A stretch of DNA of 64,000 nucleotides, from positions 1-64,000 of the forward strand of contig CAYXIJ010000014.1 of NCBI GenBank assembly GCA_964465375.1, in the 5' to 3' direction. Below the pieces are notes generated by a model. The model did not search any database and had not been told where the DNA came from. It saw nothing but the letters and a program-made list of their open reading frames with translations. The position numbers and the translations under genes were made by a program. Shown piece after piece: positions 1-7,862 of this stretch (position 1 is its first letter; every line of letters begins with the position of its first letter). This stretch comes from CAJWKT01 sp964465375. Its GTDB lineage: Bacteria > Pseudomonadota > Gammaproteobacteria > Steroidobacterales > Rariloculaceae.

Positions 1-59
1 CGATACGCGAGGGTGGCCGCACTGTTGGTGCAGGTGTTGTTGCAAAGATTACTGAATGA
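1..59 (+). CDS. tuf: Elongation factor Tu, C-terminal end (first tuf copy, partial)
   Basis: Only the last 18 codons are inside the window; reading begins in frame at base 3 and ends at TGA 57-59. The encoded end, REGGRTVGAGVVAKITE, is the beta-barrel domain 3 tail of EF-Tu, the GTPase that brings aminoacyl-tRNA to the ribosome. Bases 1-55 are identical to the end of the second tuf gene (16525-16579). The two copies diverge only at the last base of the final Glu codon and the stop (GAA TGA versus GAG TAG). The tRNA-secE-nusG genes downstream match the usual place of a second tuf gene in gammaproteobacteria. Confidence 0.97.
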   Translation, partial: IREGGRTVGAGVVAKITE

Positions 60-123
60 GTTTTGATACCACCTTCACCAAGCTAGCGTCACGCAAAGGG
101 TTTGAATTAGTCGGCAAGGCAAG

Positions 124-199
124 AGGGCAGTAGCTCATTTGGTAGTGCAGCGGTCTTCAAAACCGCAGGTTGGGGGTTCGAGTGCCTCCTGGCCTGCCA
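124..199 (+). tRNA. trpT: tRNA at the trpT locus with anticodon TCA; possibly degenerate tRNA-Trp
   Basis: This is a 76-nt cloverleaf with encoded CCA end (197-199), discriminator G73, T-loop TTCGAGT and anticodon stem GCGGT/ACCGC. Its place between tuf and secE is the usual trpT position, and the sequence closely resembles Pseudomonas-type tRNA-Trp as I remember it. The anticodon loop at 155-161 reads CTTCAAA, so the anticodon is TCA (157-159), which pairs with UGA; tRNA-Trp should have CCA. Three helices are flawed: G4-G69 in the acceptor stem (127/192), T12-T23 in the D stem (135/146) and G53-G61 in the T stem (176/184). Position 15 is T where a purine is expected, which weakens the 15-48 tertiary pair. 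It is not tRNA-Sec, because there is no long variable arm or 8-bp acceptor stem. It is either a decayed tRNA-Trp or an unusual opal-reading tRNA; the sequence alone cannot decide. Confidence 0.8.
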
Positions 200-202
200 G
201 CT

Positions 203-261
203 CCCCGGACATGCGTTTGCGGGGTTGTCGCGTGAGCCTCTCGTAATGCTGAAGCATTTTT
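203..261 (+). other. Two small hairpins between the tRNA and secE
   Basis: CCCCG (203-207) can pair with CGGGG (220-224). Further on, AATGC (245-249) pairs with GCATT (254-258) around a TGAA loop and runs into a short T stretch (257-261). Either could help 3' processing of the tRNA or weakly attenuate transcription into secE. The second ends only a few bases before the secE ribosome binding site (AAAGG, 265-269). The stems are short, so any terminator role is a guess. Confidence 0.3.
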
Positions 262-271
262 ACTAAAGGTT

Positions 272-649
272 ATGGATATAAAGGCACAAAGCGAATCTAC
301 ACTCAGAGACAAGGCCATCATACTGTTGGCGGCTGGGGTTTTTGCGGGGGGCGTCTGGGTTTATTACGCCTATCCGGAAGTGTCATTACTATTAAGAGTT
401 TTAGGGGTACTTATTGGGATAGCGTTAGCGGCATTGATAGCGCTCCAGTCTGTTCAGGGGCAAGCTCTTTGGAGCTTTGTTCACGGTTCGCGGGTGGAAT
501 TACTCAAAGTCGTTTGGCCTACGCGGGACGAGGCACTTCAGACGACGGGAGCAGTTTTTATTTTTGCGGTTTTGATGGGGTTATTTTTCTGGTTACTTGA
601 TTTGTTTCTGCTTTGGTTTACACGTTTTCTGACTGGTCAGGGGGGCTAA
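272..649 (+). CDS. secE: Preprotein translocase subunit SecE
   Basis: SecE is the clamp subunit of the SecYEG channel in the inner membrane. The 125-residue protein has the long, three-helix form typical of gammaproteobacteria: hydrophobic segments at about 15-33, 39-58 and 92-115. The conserved cytoplasmic motif VELLKVVWPTRDEA (75-88) precedes the last helix, which is the essential one in this family. AAAGG lies 3 bases before the ATG. nusG begins two bases after the stop, so the two are surely cotranscribed; the channel partner SecY is also in this window. Confidence 0.98.
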   Translation: MDIKAQSESTLRDKAIILLAAGVFAGGVWVYYAYPEVSLLLRVLGVLIGIALAALIALQSVQGQALWSFVHGSRVELLKVVWPTRDEALQTTGAVFIFAVLMGLFFWLLDLFLLWFTRFLTGQGG

Positions 650-651
650 GA

Positions 652-1185
652 ATGGGCCTTCAATGGTACGTGGTTCATGCTTATTCGAATTATGAGCACC
701 AAGTAAAAGAATCGTTGAAAGAACGTATCAGGTTACATGGTGTAGAAAATAAATTTGGAGAAATATTGGTCCCAACTGAAGAAGTTGTTGAAATGAAAGA
801 AGGGCAGAGACGCAAAAGTGAAAGGAAATTTTTTCCTGGTTATGTATTGGTCCAAATGGAAATGGAGGAAGAGACTTGGCACTTAGTAAAGAAGGTCCCA
901 AAAGTTTTAGGTTTTATTGGCGGAACAACGGAGCGGCCGGCACCTATATCAGACAAAGAAGCTGAAATGATTGTTAATCGGGTGCAGGAAGGGGTTGATA
1001 AGCCTCGTCCTAAGATATTGTTTGAGCCGGGGGAGGTTATCAGAGTAAGAGATGGACCTTTCAATGATTTTAATGGTGTTGTTGAGCACGTTAATTACGA
1101 AAAGAGTAAGGTAAGGGTGGCCGTGCAGATTCTCGGCCGATCGACGCCAGTTGAGCTCGATTTTGGCCAAGTGGAGAAGGCATGA
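652..1185 (+). CDS. nusG: Transcription termination/antitermination factor NusG
   Basis: NusG binds RNA polymerase and links it to Rho and to ribosomal protein S10. The 177-residue protein has the NGN domain at its N-terminus (MGLQWYVVHAYSNYEHQ onward) and a C-terminal KOW domain starting near FEPGEVIRVRDGPFNDFNGV and ending FGQVEKA. Length is close to the usual 181. I chose ATG 652 because an in-frame extension to 613 would overlap secE and add residues foreign to the family, while the AGGGGGG-like ribosome binding site sits just before 652. It ends in TGA. Confidence 0.98.
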   Translation: MGLQWYVVHAYSNYEHQVKESLKERIRLHGVENKFGEILVPTEEVVEMKEGQRRKSERKFFPGYVLVQMEMEEETWHLVKKVPKVLGFIGGTTERPAPISDKEAEMIVNRVQEGVDKPRPKILFEPGEVIRVRDGPFNDFNGVVEHVNYEKSKVRVAVQILGRSTPVELDFGQVEKA

Positions 1186-1196
1186 GATAGCAGGAT

Positions 1197-1628
1197 ATGG
1201 CAAGAAAGGTAGATACATATATAAAATTACAGATTCCGGCTGGACAGGCGAATCCCAGTCCTCCGGTTGGTCCAGCTTTGGGTCAGCATGGCGTCAATAT
1301 CATGGAATTTTGTAAAGCGTTTAATGCGGAGACACAGAGTATGGAGCAAGGAATGCCTATACCCGTCGTACTTTCTGTGTATAGCGATCGTAGTTTTACA
1401 TTCATTACAAAAACCCCACCAGCTGCGGAATTGCTGAAAAAGGCAGCAGGAATAACTAAGGGCAGTGGGACGCCAAATAGTGAAAAAGTTGGGCGAGTCA
1501 CTCGAGCCCAACTTGAGGATATCGTAAAACTCAAAGAACCGGATCTTAACGCTGCTAATATGGATTCAGCAGTAAGAATTATTGCGGGAAGTGCCCGCAG
1601 TATGGGCCTTGAAGTGGAGGGCCTTTAA
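1197..1628 (+). CDS. rplK: 50S ribosomal protein L11
   Basis: L11 forms the base of the GTPase-associated stalk on 23S rRNA and is needed for the stringent response through RelA. The 143 residues match the family length (142). The N-terminal motif PPVGPALGQHGVN is the proline-rich linker region that thiopeptide antibiotics contact; the C-terminal RNA-binding domain ends IIAGSARSMGLEVEG. The stop TAA touches the ATG of rplA, so the pair is translationally coupled. In related bacteria L1 regulates this pair by binding the mRNA leader; only 11 bases separate rplK from nusG, so any L1 site would have to lie within nusG. Confidence 0.98.
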   Translation: MARKVDTYIKLQIPAGQANPSPPVGPALGQHGVNIMEFCKAFNAETQSMEQGMPIPVVLSVYSDRSFTFITKTPPAAELLKKAAGITKGSGTPNSEKVGRVTRAQLEDIVKLKEPDLNAANMDSAVRIIAGSARSMGLEVEGL

Positions 1629-2324
1629 ATGGGCAAATTGAGCAAGGCAAAAAAAGCGCAACTGGAGCGCTTGAATCAAGGTAAGGTGTACTCAGCCGAC
1701 GAAGCGCTTGGGCTTGTTAAGGAGCTTGCAAATGCTAAATTTGGCGAGTCCGTAGATGTATCAGTGAATTTGGGCGTTGACTCAAGAAAATCTGAACAAA
1801 TGGTCCGTGGATCAACAATACTTCCGAACGGTACCGGCAAGCAAGTTCGAGTAGCGGTGTTCACGCAAGGCGATGCCGCTGATGCCGCAAAACAGGCTGG
1901 TGCTGATATCGTTGGATTGGAAGATCTTGCAGAAAGTATTCAAGCTGGCAATTTAGATTTTGACGTAGTTATCGCTAGTCCGGACGCAATGCGTGTTGTG
2001 GGTAAATTGGGTAAGGTGCTGGGTCCCCGAGGACTCATGCCCAACCCCAAGGTAGGAACCGTTACAGCAGATGTAGCAGCGGCCGTGGTTAGCGCTAAAA
2101 CAGGCCAGGTTCGTTATCGTGCGGACAAAGCGGGTATCGTGCATTGCCCCATAGGGAACGTGAACTTAGATGTGAAAGCCTTAACTGAGAATCTTGCGAC
2201 CTTGTTAGCTGACCTAAATAAGTCTAAGCCTGCAAGTTCCAAAGGTGTTTATATGAAGAAGGTGAGCGTTTCATCAACCATGGGACCTGGTTTGGTGATT
2301 GACCAGGCTACTGTGAATTCTTAA
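1629..2324 (+). CDS. rplA: 50S ribosomal protein L1
   Basis: L1 forms the mobile stalk at the tRNA exit side of the large subunit. The 231 residues are family length, with the signature GLMPNPKVGTV in the second domain and the RYRADKAGIVH segment typical of bacterial L1. The ATG follows the rplK stop directly. Downstream lies the 272-base leader of the next operon. Confidence 0.98.
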   Translation: MGKLSKAKKAQLERLNQGKVYSADEALGLVKELANAKFGESVDVSVNLGVDSRKSEQMVRGSTILPNGTGKQVRVAVFTQGDAADAAKQAGADIVGLEDLAESIQAGNLDFDVVIASPDAMRVVGKLGKVLGPRGLMPNPKVGTVTADVAAAVVSAKTGQVRYRADKAGIVHCPIGNVNLDVKALTENLATLLADLNKSKPASSKGVYMKKVSVSSTMGPGLVIDQATVNS

Positions 2325-2358
2325 GGTAATAGTGTATCGAAGATATTAAATTTTTATT

Positions 2359-2596
2359 CTATCCATGCGTGGATAGTAGAGGCCGGCACAGCCGGCATCA
2401 TCGAAGATCGTAGGTCCCCTGTAGGTGAAAACCAGGGATAATGGCACCGGTGGCCACCTACGCAGATGGTGATATCCGCCTTAGTTTGTCTTGGTGGAGG
2501 TTATACCATCTGATTTTGAGTGGCAGAGGTATAGATGATTCGTAGTTTTTTTAGCGATGGCTTGAGAAGCTTCGTTTTTGTCTTCTAGGAGACAAC
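2359..2596 (+). promoter_or_regulatory. Structured 5' leader of rplJL (L10-type leader)
   Basis: The 272 bases between rplA and rplJ have no gene but clear secondary structure. CTATCCA/TGGATAG (2359-2365/2370-2376) makes a 7-bp hairpin with loop TGCG. GCCGGC occurs at 2382-2387 and 2391-2396. A long-range helix CGTAGGT/ACCTACG (2409-2415/2456-2462) encloses CCCTG/CAGGG (2417-2421/2433-2437). In related bacteria the L10-(L7/L12)4 complex binds such a leader before rplJ and represses its own translation. The position and internal-loop form fit that class, but I could not align it to the known consensus. The ribosome binding site is AGGAGA at 2587-2592. Confidence 0.7.
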
Positions 2597-3112
2597 ATGG
2601 CATTAAATATTGAGGCGAAAAAGGCCTTAGTTGCCGAGGTTAATGCAATCGCGTTGACTGCTCATTCGGTAGTTGCTGCAGAATACCGTGGTTTAACGGT
2701 GACTGAAATGACAGCATTGCGTAGCGAGGCTCGGAACTCTGGGGTCTACCTCAAAGTGATAAAAAATACGTTGGCGCGCAGGGCTGTTGAGGGAACAGAA
2801 TTTGAGTGTTTGCGGGATAGTCTTTCCGGTCCTGTGTTACTTGCATTTTCCCAGCAGGACCCAGGGTCGGCAGCAAAAGTCATCAAAGGATTTTCAAAGG
2901 AGCATGACAAGCTTAAAGCGGTTTCAGTATCTATAGGTGGGGAGCTCTTTGGTGCTGGAGATCTAGACCGTTTAGCATCGCTTCCTAGCTTGGATGAGGC
3001 ACGCTCTCAGTTACTCAGTGTCCTTGAGGCTCCTTTGTCGCAGCTTCTACGGACACTAGATGAGCCTCCGACAATGTTGGCGCGTTTATTGCAGGGTCGG
3101 GGGGATCAGTAG
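2597..3112 (+). CDS. rplJ: 50S ribosomal protein L10
   Basis: L10 anchors L7/L12 dimers to the ribosome stalk. The 171-residue protein starts MALNIEAKKALVAEVN, has the RNA-binding N-terminal domain (AEYRGLTV..., KVIKNTLARRA) and a C-terminal helical tail that carries the L12 dimers. Length is close to the usual 165. It is the first gene after the structured leader, where the L10-L12 complex is expected to act as translational repressor. It ends in TAG. Confidence 0.98.
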   Translation: MALNIEAKKALVAEVNAIALTAHSVVAAEYRGLTVTEMTALRSEARNSGVYLKVIKNTLARRAVEGTEFECLRDSLSGPVLLAFSQQDPGSAAKVIKGFSKEHDKLKAVSVSIGGELFGAGDLDRLASLPSLDEARSQLLSVLEAPLSQLLRTLDEPPTMLARLLQGRGDQ

Positions 3113-3178
3113 CCCGTAGAATTGATTTTTTAAAAATAATTATGTACTCACAGAGGATGTTGTAAGGAGAACTAAAAT

Positions 3179-3562
3179 ATGGCTTTGTCAAATGAAAAAC
3201 TCATTGAAGAGTTGAGCAATAAGCCGGTGATGGAGATCGTCGATTTAGTAAAGGCACTCGAGGAAAAATGGGGTGTTTCCGCTGCGGCGCCAGTGGCCGT
3301 TGCCGCTGCATCGGGAGATGGTGCGGCAGATTCTGGGGCGGCTGAGGAAAAGACCGAATTTGACGTTGTTTTGACCGGCTTTGGCGAAAATAAAGTACCG
3401 GTTATAAAAGTTGTGAGATCACTCACTGGCCTTGGTCTTAAGGAGGCCAAGGACCTTGTTGAAGGGGTGCCCAATGTAGTGAAGGAAGCAACTTCGAAGG
3501 AAGATTCAGAAGATACGAAAAAACAGTTAGAAGAAGTGGGCGCCAGCGTCGAAATTAAGTGA
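3179..3562 (+). CDS. rplL: 50S ribosomal protein L7/L12
   Basis: L7/L12 is the multicopy stalk protein that recruits translation GTPases. The 127 residues show the N-terminal dimerisation helices, an Ala/Gly-rich hinge (about 35-55) and the C-terminal factor-binding domain with KTEFDVVLTGFGENKVPVIK and GLGLKEAKDLVEGVP. It has an excellent ribosome binding site (AAGGAG). It ends in TGA, and nothing suggests read-through into the following non-coding gap. Confidence 0.98.
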   Translation: MALSNEKLIEELSNKPVMEIVDLVKALEEKWGVSAAAPVAVAAASGDGAADSGAAEEKTEFDVVLTGFGENKVPVIKVVRSLTGLGLKEAKDLVEGVPNVVKEATSKEDSEDTKKQLEEVGASVEIK

Positions 3563-3676
3563 GGCGAGGTGGCAGAATTTTCCAAGTGGCAGTCGGCCCT
3601 ATTGTAAGGTTAGGCGGTATTTCTTTGTATGGCGATTTAACCGTCTGTTTGGCAGTTAATCTATTTCAATGCATCA

Positions 3677-3696
3677 CCAACGTGAAGTCACGTTGG
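3677..3696 (+). other. Perfect hairpin between rplL and rpoB
   Basis: CCAACGTG (3677-3684) and CACGTTGG (3689-3696) form a perfect 8-bp stem with loop AAGT, 30 bases before the rpoB start. There is no T run, so it is not a simple terminator. In E. coli this gap holds a partial attenuator and an RNase III site that set the rplL:rpoB ratio. This hairpin may serve as the processing or stability element here, which is inference from position. Confidence 0.5.
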
Positions 3697-3725
3697 GCAG
3701 AATGCTACAGTTGAGGTAACTCACG

Positions 3726-6700
3726 ATGGCTTATTCTTTTACTGAGAAGAAGCGGATTAGGAAAAATTTTGGGAAGCTCCCAAGCGCTTTAGATGTTCCG
3801 TATTTGCTATCTATTCAGTTAAATTCCTACCAAAAATTTCTACAGCAGAAAGAAAAACCGGAGGAGCGGAAGAGTAGAGGGTTGCAAGCAGCCTTCCGCA
3901 GCGTTTTTCCAATTGTTAGTCACACTGGTTATGCAGCGTTGGAATACGTTGATTATGATCTTGGGGAACCAATTTTTGATGTAAAGGAGTGTCAACTGAG
4001 GGGCATGACTTATGCGGCCCCTTTGCGTGTAAAGGTTCGTTTAGTGATCTACGACAAAGAGGCATCCGGTAGTAAGAAAAGAGTCAAGGATATACGTGAG
4101 CAACCAGTTTATCTCGGTGAAATGCCTCTGATGACTGATCACGGAACGTTCGTGGTTAATGGAACAGAAAGAGTTATTGTTTCGCAGCTGCATCGTTCGC
4201 CAGGTGTATTTTTTGATCATGACAAAGGCAAAACTCATTCCTCAGGGAAGCTGTTGTTTTCGGCGCGAGTAATTCCCTATAGAGGGTCTTGGCTTGATTT
4301 TGAGTTTGATCCAAAAGATTGCATGTTCGTTCGAATTGATCGCCGAAGGAAACTGCCAGTCAGCATTATTTTAAAAGCGCTAGATCTCGCAAATGCTGAG
4401 ATACTTGATATCTTTTTTGAAAAAAATGAATTTCTATTGTCACCAAAAGACATTCAATTGAAGTTGGTTCCCGAAAGACTTCGCGGAGAAATCGCCGCTT
4501 TTGACATAAAAGTGGGACGTAAGGTAATCGTCGAGAAAGATCGGCGAATAACAGTTCGACATGTTCGGGAACTCGAAAAAGCTAAAGTAGACGAGTTGTC
4601 TGTTCCTTTAGAGTATTTGCTTGGCAAGGTGTTGGCTCACGATGTGATCGATGAAGAAACTGGGGAGTTGCTTGCAACAGCGAATGATGAACTGACTTCA
4701 GAGATTATTGAAAGTTTTCTGGAAAAAGGCATTGACAGGATCGATACGATATTTGTCAATGATCTTGACCGTGGTCCCTTTGTGTCTAATACGCTAAAAA
4801 TTGATTCGACAAAAACACGGCTTGATGCCCTAGTAGAAATTTATCGCATGATGCGACCTGGCGAGCCTCCGACTAAAGACGCTGCCGAGAACCTATTTCA
4901 GAATTTGTTTTTTAATCCGGAGCGCTACGATCTATCTAGCGTGGGGCGGATGAAATTCAATCGGAGGGTGGGTCGTTCAAATTCAGAAGGTGATGGCGTA
5001 CTCAGTAAAGAGGACATTATTGATGTCTTAAAAACACTCATTGAGATTCGTAATGGAAACGGCACTGTTGACGACATTGACCATCTTGGTAATCGTCGTG
5101 TGCGCAGCGTTGGAGAAATGGCTGAAAATGCCTTCAGAATTGGCTTGGTAAGGGTAGAGCGTGCTGTGAAGGAAAGATTGACACTAGCTGAGTCTGAAGG
5201 GTTGATGCCCCAAGAGATGATCAATGCGAAACCTGTGGCCGCTGCAGTCAGAGAATTTTTTGGGTCTAGTCAGCTCTCACAGTTTATGGATCAAAACAAT
5301 CCTCTTTCAGAAGTGACACACAAAAGACGCGTTTCAGCTTTGGGTCCTGGGGGGCTTACCCGAGAGCGTGCTGGTTTTGAGGTGAGAGATGTGCACCCAA
5401 CGCATTATGGTCGCGTGTGTCCAATTGAGACGCCTGAAGGGCCCAATATTGGACTGATAAATTCTTTAGCTGTTTACGCACGTACCAACGAATATGGTTT
5501 CTTAGAAACTCCTTACCGCAAGGTTATGGACGGCAAGGTTAGTAAGACAATAGTTTACTTATCAGCGATCGAAGAGGGCCAATATGTTGTAGCACAGGCG
5601 AATGCTGTATTAGATGCGAAGCAAAAATTTGTAGACGATCTAGTATCTTGCCGTTATCAGAATGAGTTCGCATTAATGCCAATTGAACGCATCGAGTATA
5701 TGGACGTTTCACCTAAGCAAATAGTTTCTGTTGCGGCTTCTTTAATTCCGTTCCTCGAGCATGACGATGCGAACCGAGCACTGATGGGTTCCAATATGCA
5801 GCGTCAGGCCGTACCGACTTTGCGCACCCAGACACCTTTGGTTGGCACGGGTATGGAACGTGCAGTTGCAGTTGATTCTGGCGTGACAGTTATTGGTCGA
5901 CGAAGCGGTGTCGTAGATTCGGTGGATGCCTCTCGGATTGTTGTGAAGGTAAATGACGACGAAACCAAAGCTGACGAAGCGGGTGTAGATATATACAACC
6001 TCACCAAATACACACGATCTAATCAAAATACATGCATTAATCAGCGGCCACTTGTGAAGGCGGGAGACAGTATCGATAAAGGAGATGTTTTGGCTGATGG
6101 TCCGTCAACAAGTCTAGGTGAGTTGGCGCTTGGCCAGAATTTGCTTGTCGCCTTAATGCCTTGGAATGGCTACAATTTTGAGGATTCTATTTTGATCTCC
6201 GAGAGAGTTGTGGAAGAGGAGCGTTTCACGACTATTCATATCGAGGAGCTTACCTGCGTGGCACGTGACACCAAATTAGGCGCAGAGGAAGTCACAGGTG
6301 ACATACCTAACGTTGGTGAGAATGCGCTGGCTAAATTAGATGAATCTGGTATTGCTTTTATTGGTGCTGAGGTTCAGGCAGGGGATATTTTGGTTGGTAA
6401 GGTTACTCCCAAGGGTGAGACACAACTTACACCGGAAGAGAAGCTACTTCGAGCAATTTTTGGAGAGAAAGCGTCTGATGTGAAAGATAGCTCTCTCAGA
6501 GTGCCTCCAGGCATGGATGGCACGGTGATTGACGTGCGTGTATTTACTCGTGATGGTGTTGAAAAAGACTTACGAGCAGTGGACATAGAACATCAGGAGC
6601 TCGAAGTTGTACGTAAAGATCTAAACGATTTAAAGCGAATCCTTGAGGAAGATATTTACCAGCGTGTCGAGAGGCTGTTGTCAGGCAAAGTGGCATCTGG

Positions 6701-7832
6701 TGGACCCCAAGGACTGAAGTCTGGGTCCCGGATTACCAAGAGCTACCTTAGTGAGGTTGATCGTGAGAAATGGTTTGAGATTCGGGTGCGCAATGAATCA
6801 GTAAATTCACAGCTTGAACAGGTGGCTGAGCGCCTCAGGAGCCAAAATGAGGAGTTTGAGCGGCGTTTTGAAGAAAAAAAATCAAAAATTACCGCTGGAG
6901 ACGATTTGGCTCCAGGGGTTTTGAAAATGGTTAAGGTTCATTTAGCGGTGAAGCGAAGCATTCAACCGGGTGACAAGATGGCTGGACGACACGGAAACAA
7001 GGGTGTTATCTCAACCATTGTTCCTGTGGAGGACATGCCCTATATGGAAGATGGAACACCGATAGATATTGTTTTAAATCCCCTCGGTGTACCTTCTAGA
7101 ATGAATGTAGGCCAAGTCTTAGAGGCCCATTTAGGTTGGGCCTCTAAGGGACTAGGGATACAGATCGGAAGCATGCTGGAAAAACAAGATTCTACATCGA
7201 CTATAAGAAAATTCTTAGATCAAATTTACAACAAGACTGGTGGACAGAAAGAGGATGTCAAAAGTCTTACCGAAGACGAATTACTGGAGCTTGCAGAAAA
7301 CTTGCGTGATGGGGTTCCTATAGCTACACCTGTCTTTGATGGGGCTCACGAGAGCGAGGTCAAACACCTTTTAGAGATAGCCGGCTTGCCAGAGTCGGGA
7401 CAGGCAAAACTGTTCGATGGCCGCACTGGGGAGCCCTTTCATCGTCCTATCACCGTTGGTTACATGTACATGCTGAAGCTAAACCATTTAGTTGATGACA
7501 AAATGCATGCGCGTTCCACCGGTCCTTATAGTCTGGTTACCCAGCAACCCCTTGGTGGTAAAGCTCAGTTTGGTGGTCAGAGGTTTGGGGAGATGGAGGT
7601 GTGGGCACTAGAGGCTTATGGTGCTTCGTACACTCTTCAGGAGATGCTGACGGTCAAGTCAGACGATGTGCAAGGACGAACAAAAATGTACAAAAACATT
7701 GTCGACGGAACCCATGAAATGCAGGCCGGGATGCCGGAATCTTTTAACGTGCTGGTAAAAGAAATTAGGTCACTCGGAATTAACATCGATTTAGAAGAGT
7801 CTTTTGAGCATGAACCTAATGCATACGATTGA
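3726..7832 (+). CDS. rpoB: RNA polymerase subunit beta
   Basis: RpoB forms one half of the RNA polymerase clamp and catalytic cleft. At 1368 residues it is slightly longer than the E. coli protein (1342). The rifampicin-binding region starts near residue 513 (GSSQLSQFMDQNNPLSEV) and has wild-type residues. HGNKGVIS near 1089-1096 holds the lysine that contacts nascent RNA. The C-terminus (GGQRFGEMEVWALEAYGA...) binds beta-prime. It ends in TGA and precedes rpoC by 30 bases. Trp is encoded by TGG and no in-frame TGA occurs. Confidence 0.99.
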   Translation: MAYSFTEKKRIRKNFGKLPSALDVPYLLSIQLNSYQKFLQQKEKPEERKSRGLQAAFRSVFPIVSHTGYAALEYVDYDLGEPIFDVKECQLRGMTYAAPLRVKVRLVIYDKEASGSKKRVKDIREQPVYLGEMPLMTDHGTFVVNGTERVIVSQLHRSPGVFFDHDKGKTHSSGKLLFSARVIPYRGSWLDFEFDPKDCMFVRIDRRRKLPVSIILKALDLANAEILDIFFEKNEFLLSPKDIQLKLVPERLRGEIAAFDIKVGRKVIVEKDRRITVRHVRELEKAKVDELSVPLEYLLGKVLAHDVIDEETGELLATANDELTSEIIESFLEKGIDRIDTIFVNDLDRGPFVSNTLKIDSTKTRLDALVEIYRMMRPGEPPTKDAAENLFQNLFFNPERYDLSSVGRMKFNRRVGRSNSEGDGVLSKEDIIDVLKTLIEIRNGNGTVDDIDHLGNRRVRSVGEMAENAFRIGLVRVERAVKERLTLAESEGLMPQEMINAKPVAAAVREFFGSSQLSQFMDQNNPLSEVTHKRRVSALGPGGLTRERAGFEVRDVHPTHYGRVCPIETPEGPNIGLINSLAVYARTNEYGFLETPYRKVMDGKVSKTIVYLSAIEEGQYVVAQANAVLDAKQKFVDDLVSCRYQNEFALMPIERIEYMDVSPKQIVSVAASLIPFLEHDDANRALMGSNMQRQAVPTLRTQTPLVGTGMERAVAVDSGVTVIGRRSGVVDSVDASRIVVKVNDDETKADEAGVDIYNLTKYTRSNQNTCINQRPLVKAGDSIDKGDVLADGPSTSLGELALGQNLLVALMPWNGYNFEDSILISERVVEEERFTTIHIEELTCVARDTKLGAEEVTGDIPNVGENALAKLDESGIAFIGAEVQAGDILVGKVTPKGETQLTPEEKLLRAIFGEKASDVKDSSLRVPPGMDGTVIDVRVFTRDGVEKDLRAVDIEHQELEVVRKDLNDLKRILEEDIYQRVERLLSGKVASGGPQGLKSGSRITKSYLSEVDREKWFEIRVRNESVNSQLEQVAERLRSQNEEFERRFEEKKSKITAGDDLAPGVLKMVKVHLAVKRSIQPGDKMAGRHGNKGVISTIVPVEDMPYMEDGTPIDIVLNPLGVPSRMNVGQVLEAHLGWASKGLGIQIGSMLEKQDSTSTIRKFLDQIYNKTGGQKEDVKSLTEDELLELAENLRDGVPIATPVFDGAHESEVKHLLEIAGLPESGQAKLFDGRTGEPFHRPITVGYMYMLKLNHLVDDKMHARSTGPYSLVTQQPLGGKAQFGGQRFGEMEVWALEAYGASYTLQEMLTVKSDDVQGRTKMYKNIVDGTHEMQAGMPESFNVLVKEIRSLGINIDLEESFEHEPNAYD

Positions 7833-7862
7833 TATACATAACTTCATAGTAGGTGATACCAG

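Noticed and set aside
124..199. Selenocysteine tRNA, suggested by anticodon TCA
   Set aside because: It is 76 nt with a 5-base variable loop and a 7-bp acceptor stem. tRNA-Sec is longer, with a long variable arm and 8-bp acceptor stem. The locus is that of tRNA-Trp.
3172..3585. Minus-strand frame of 137 codons opposite rplL
   Set aside because: It mirrors the Ala-rich hinge coding of L7/L12, has no recognisable protein features and no ribosome site.
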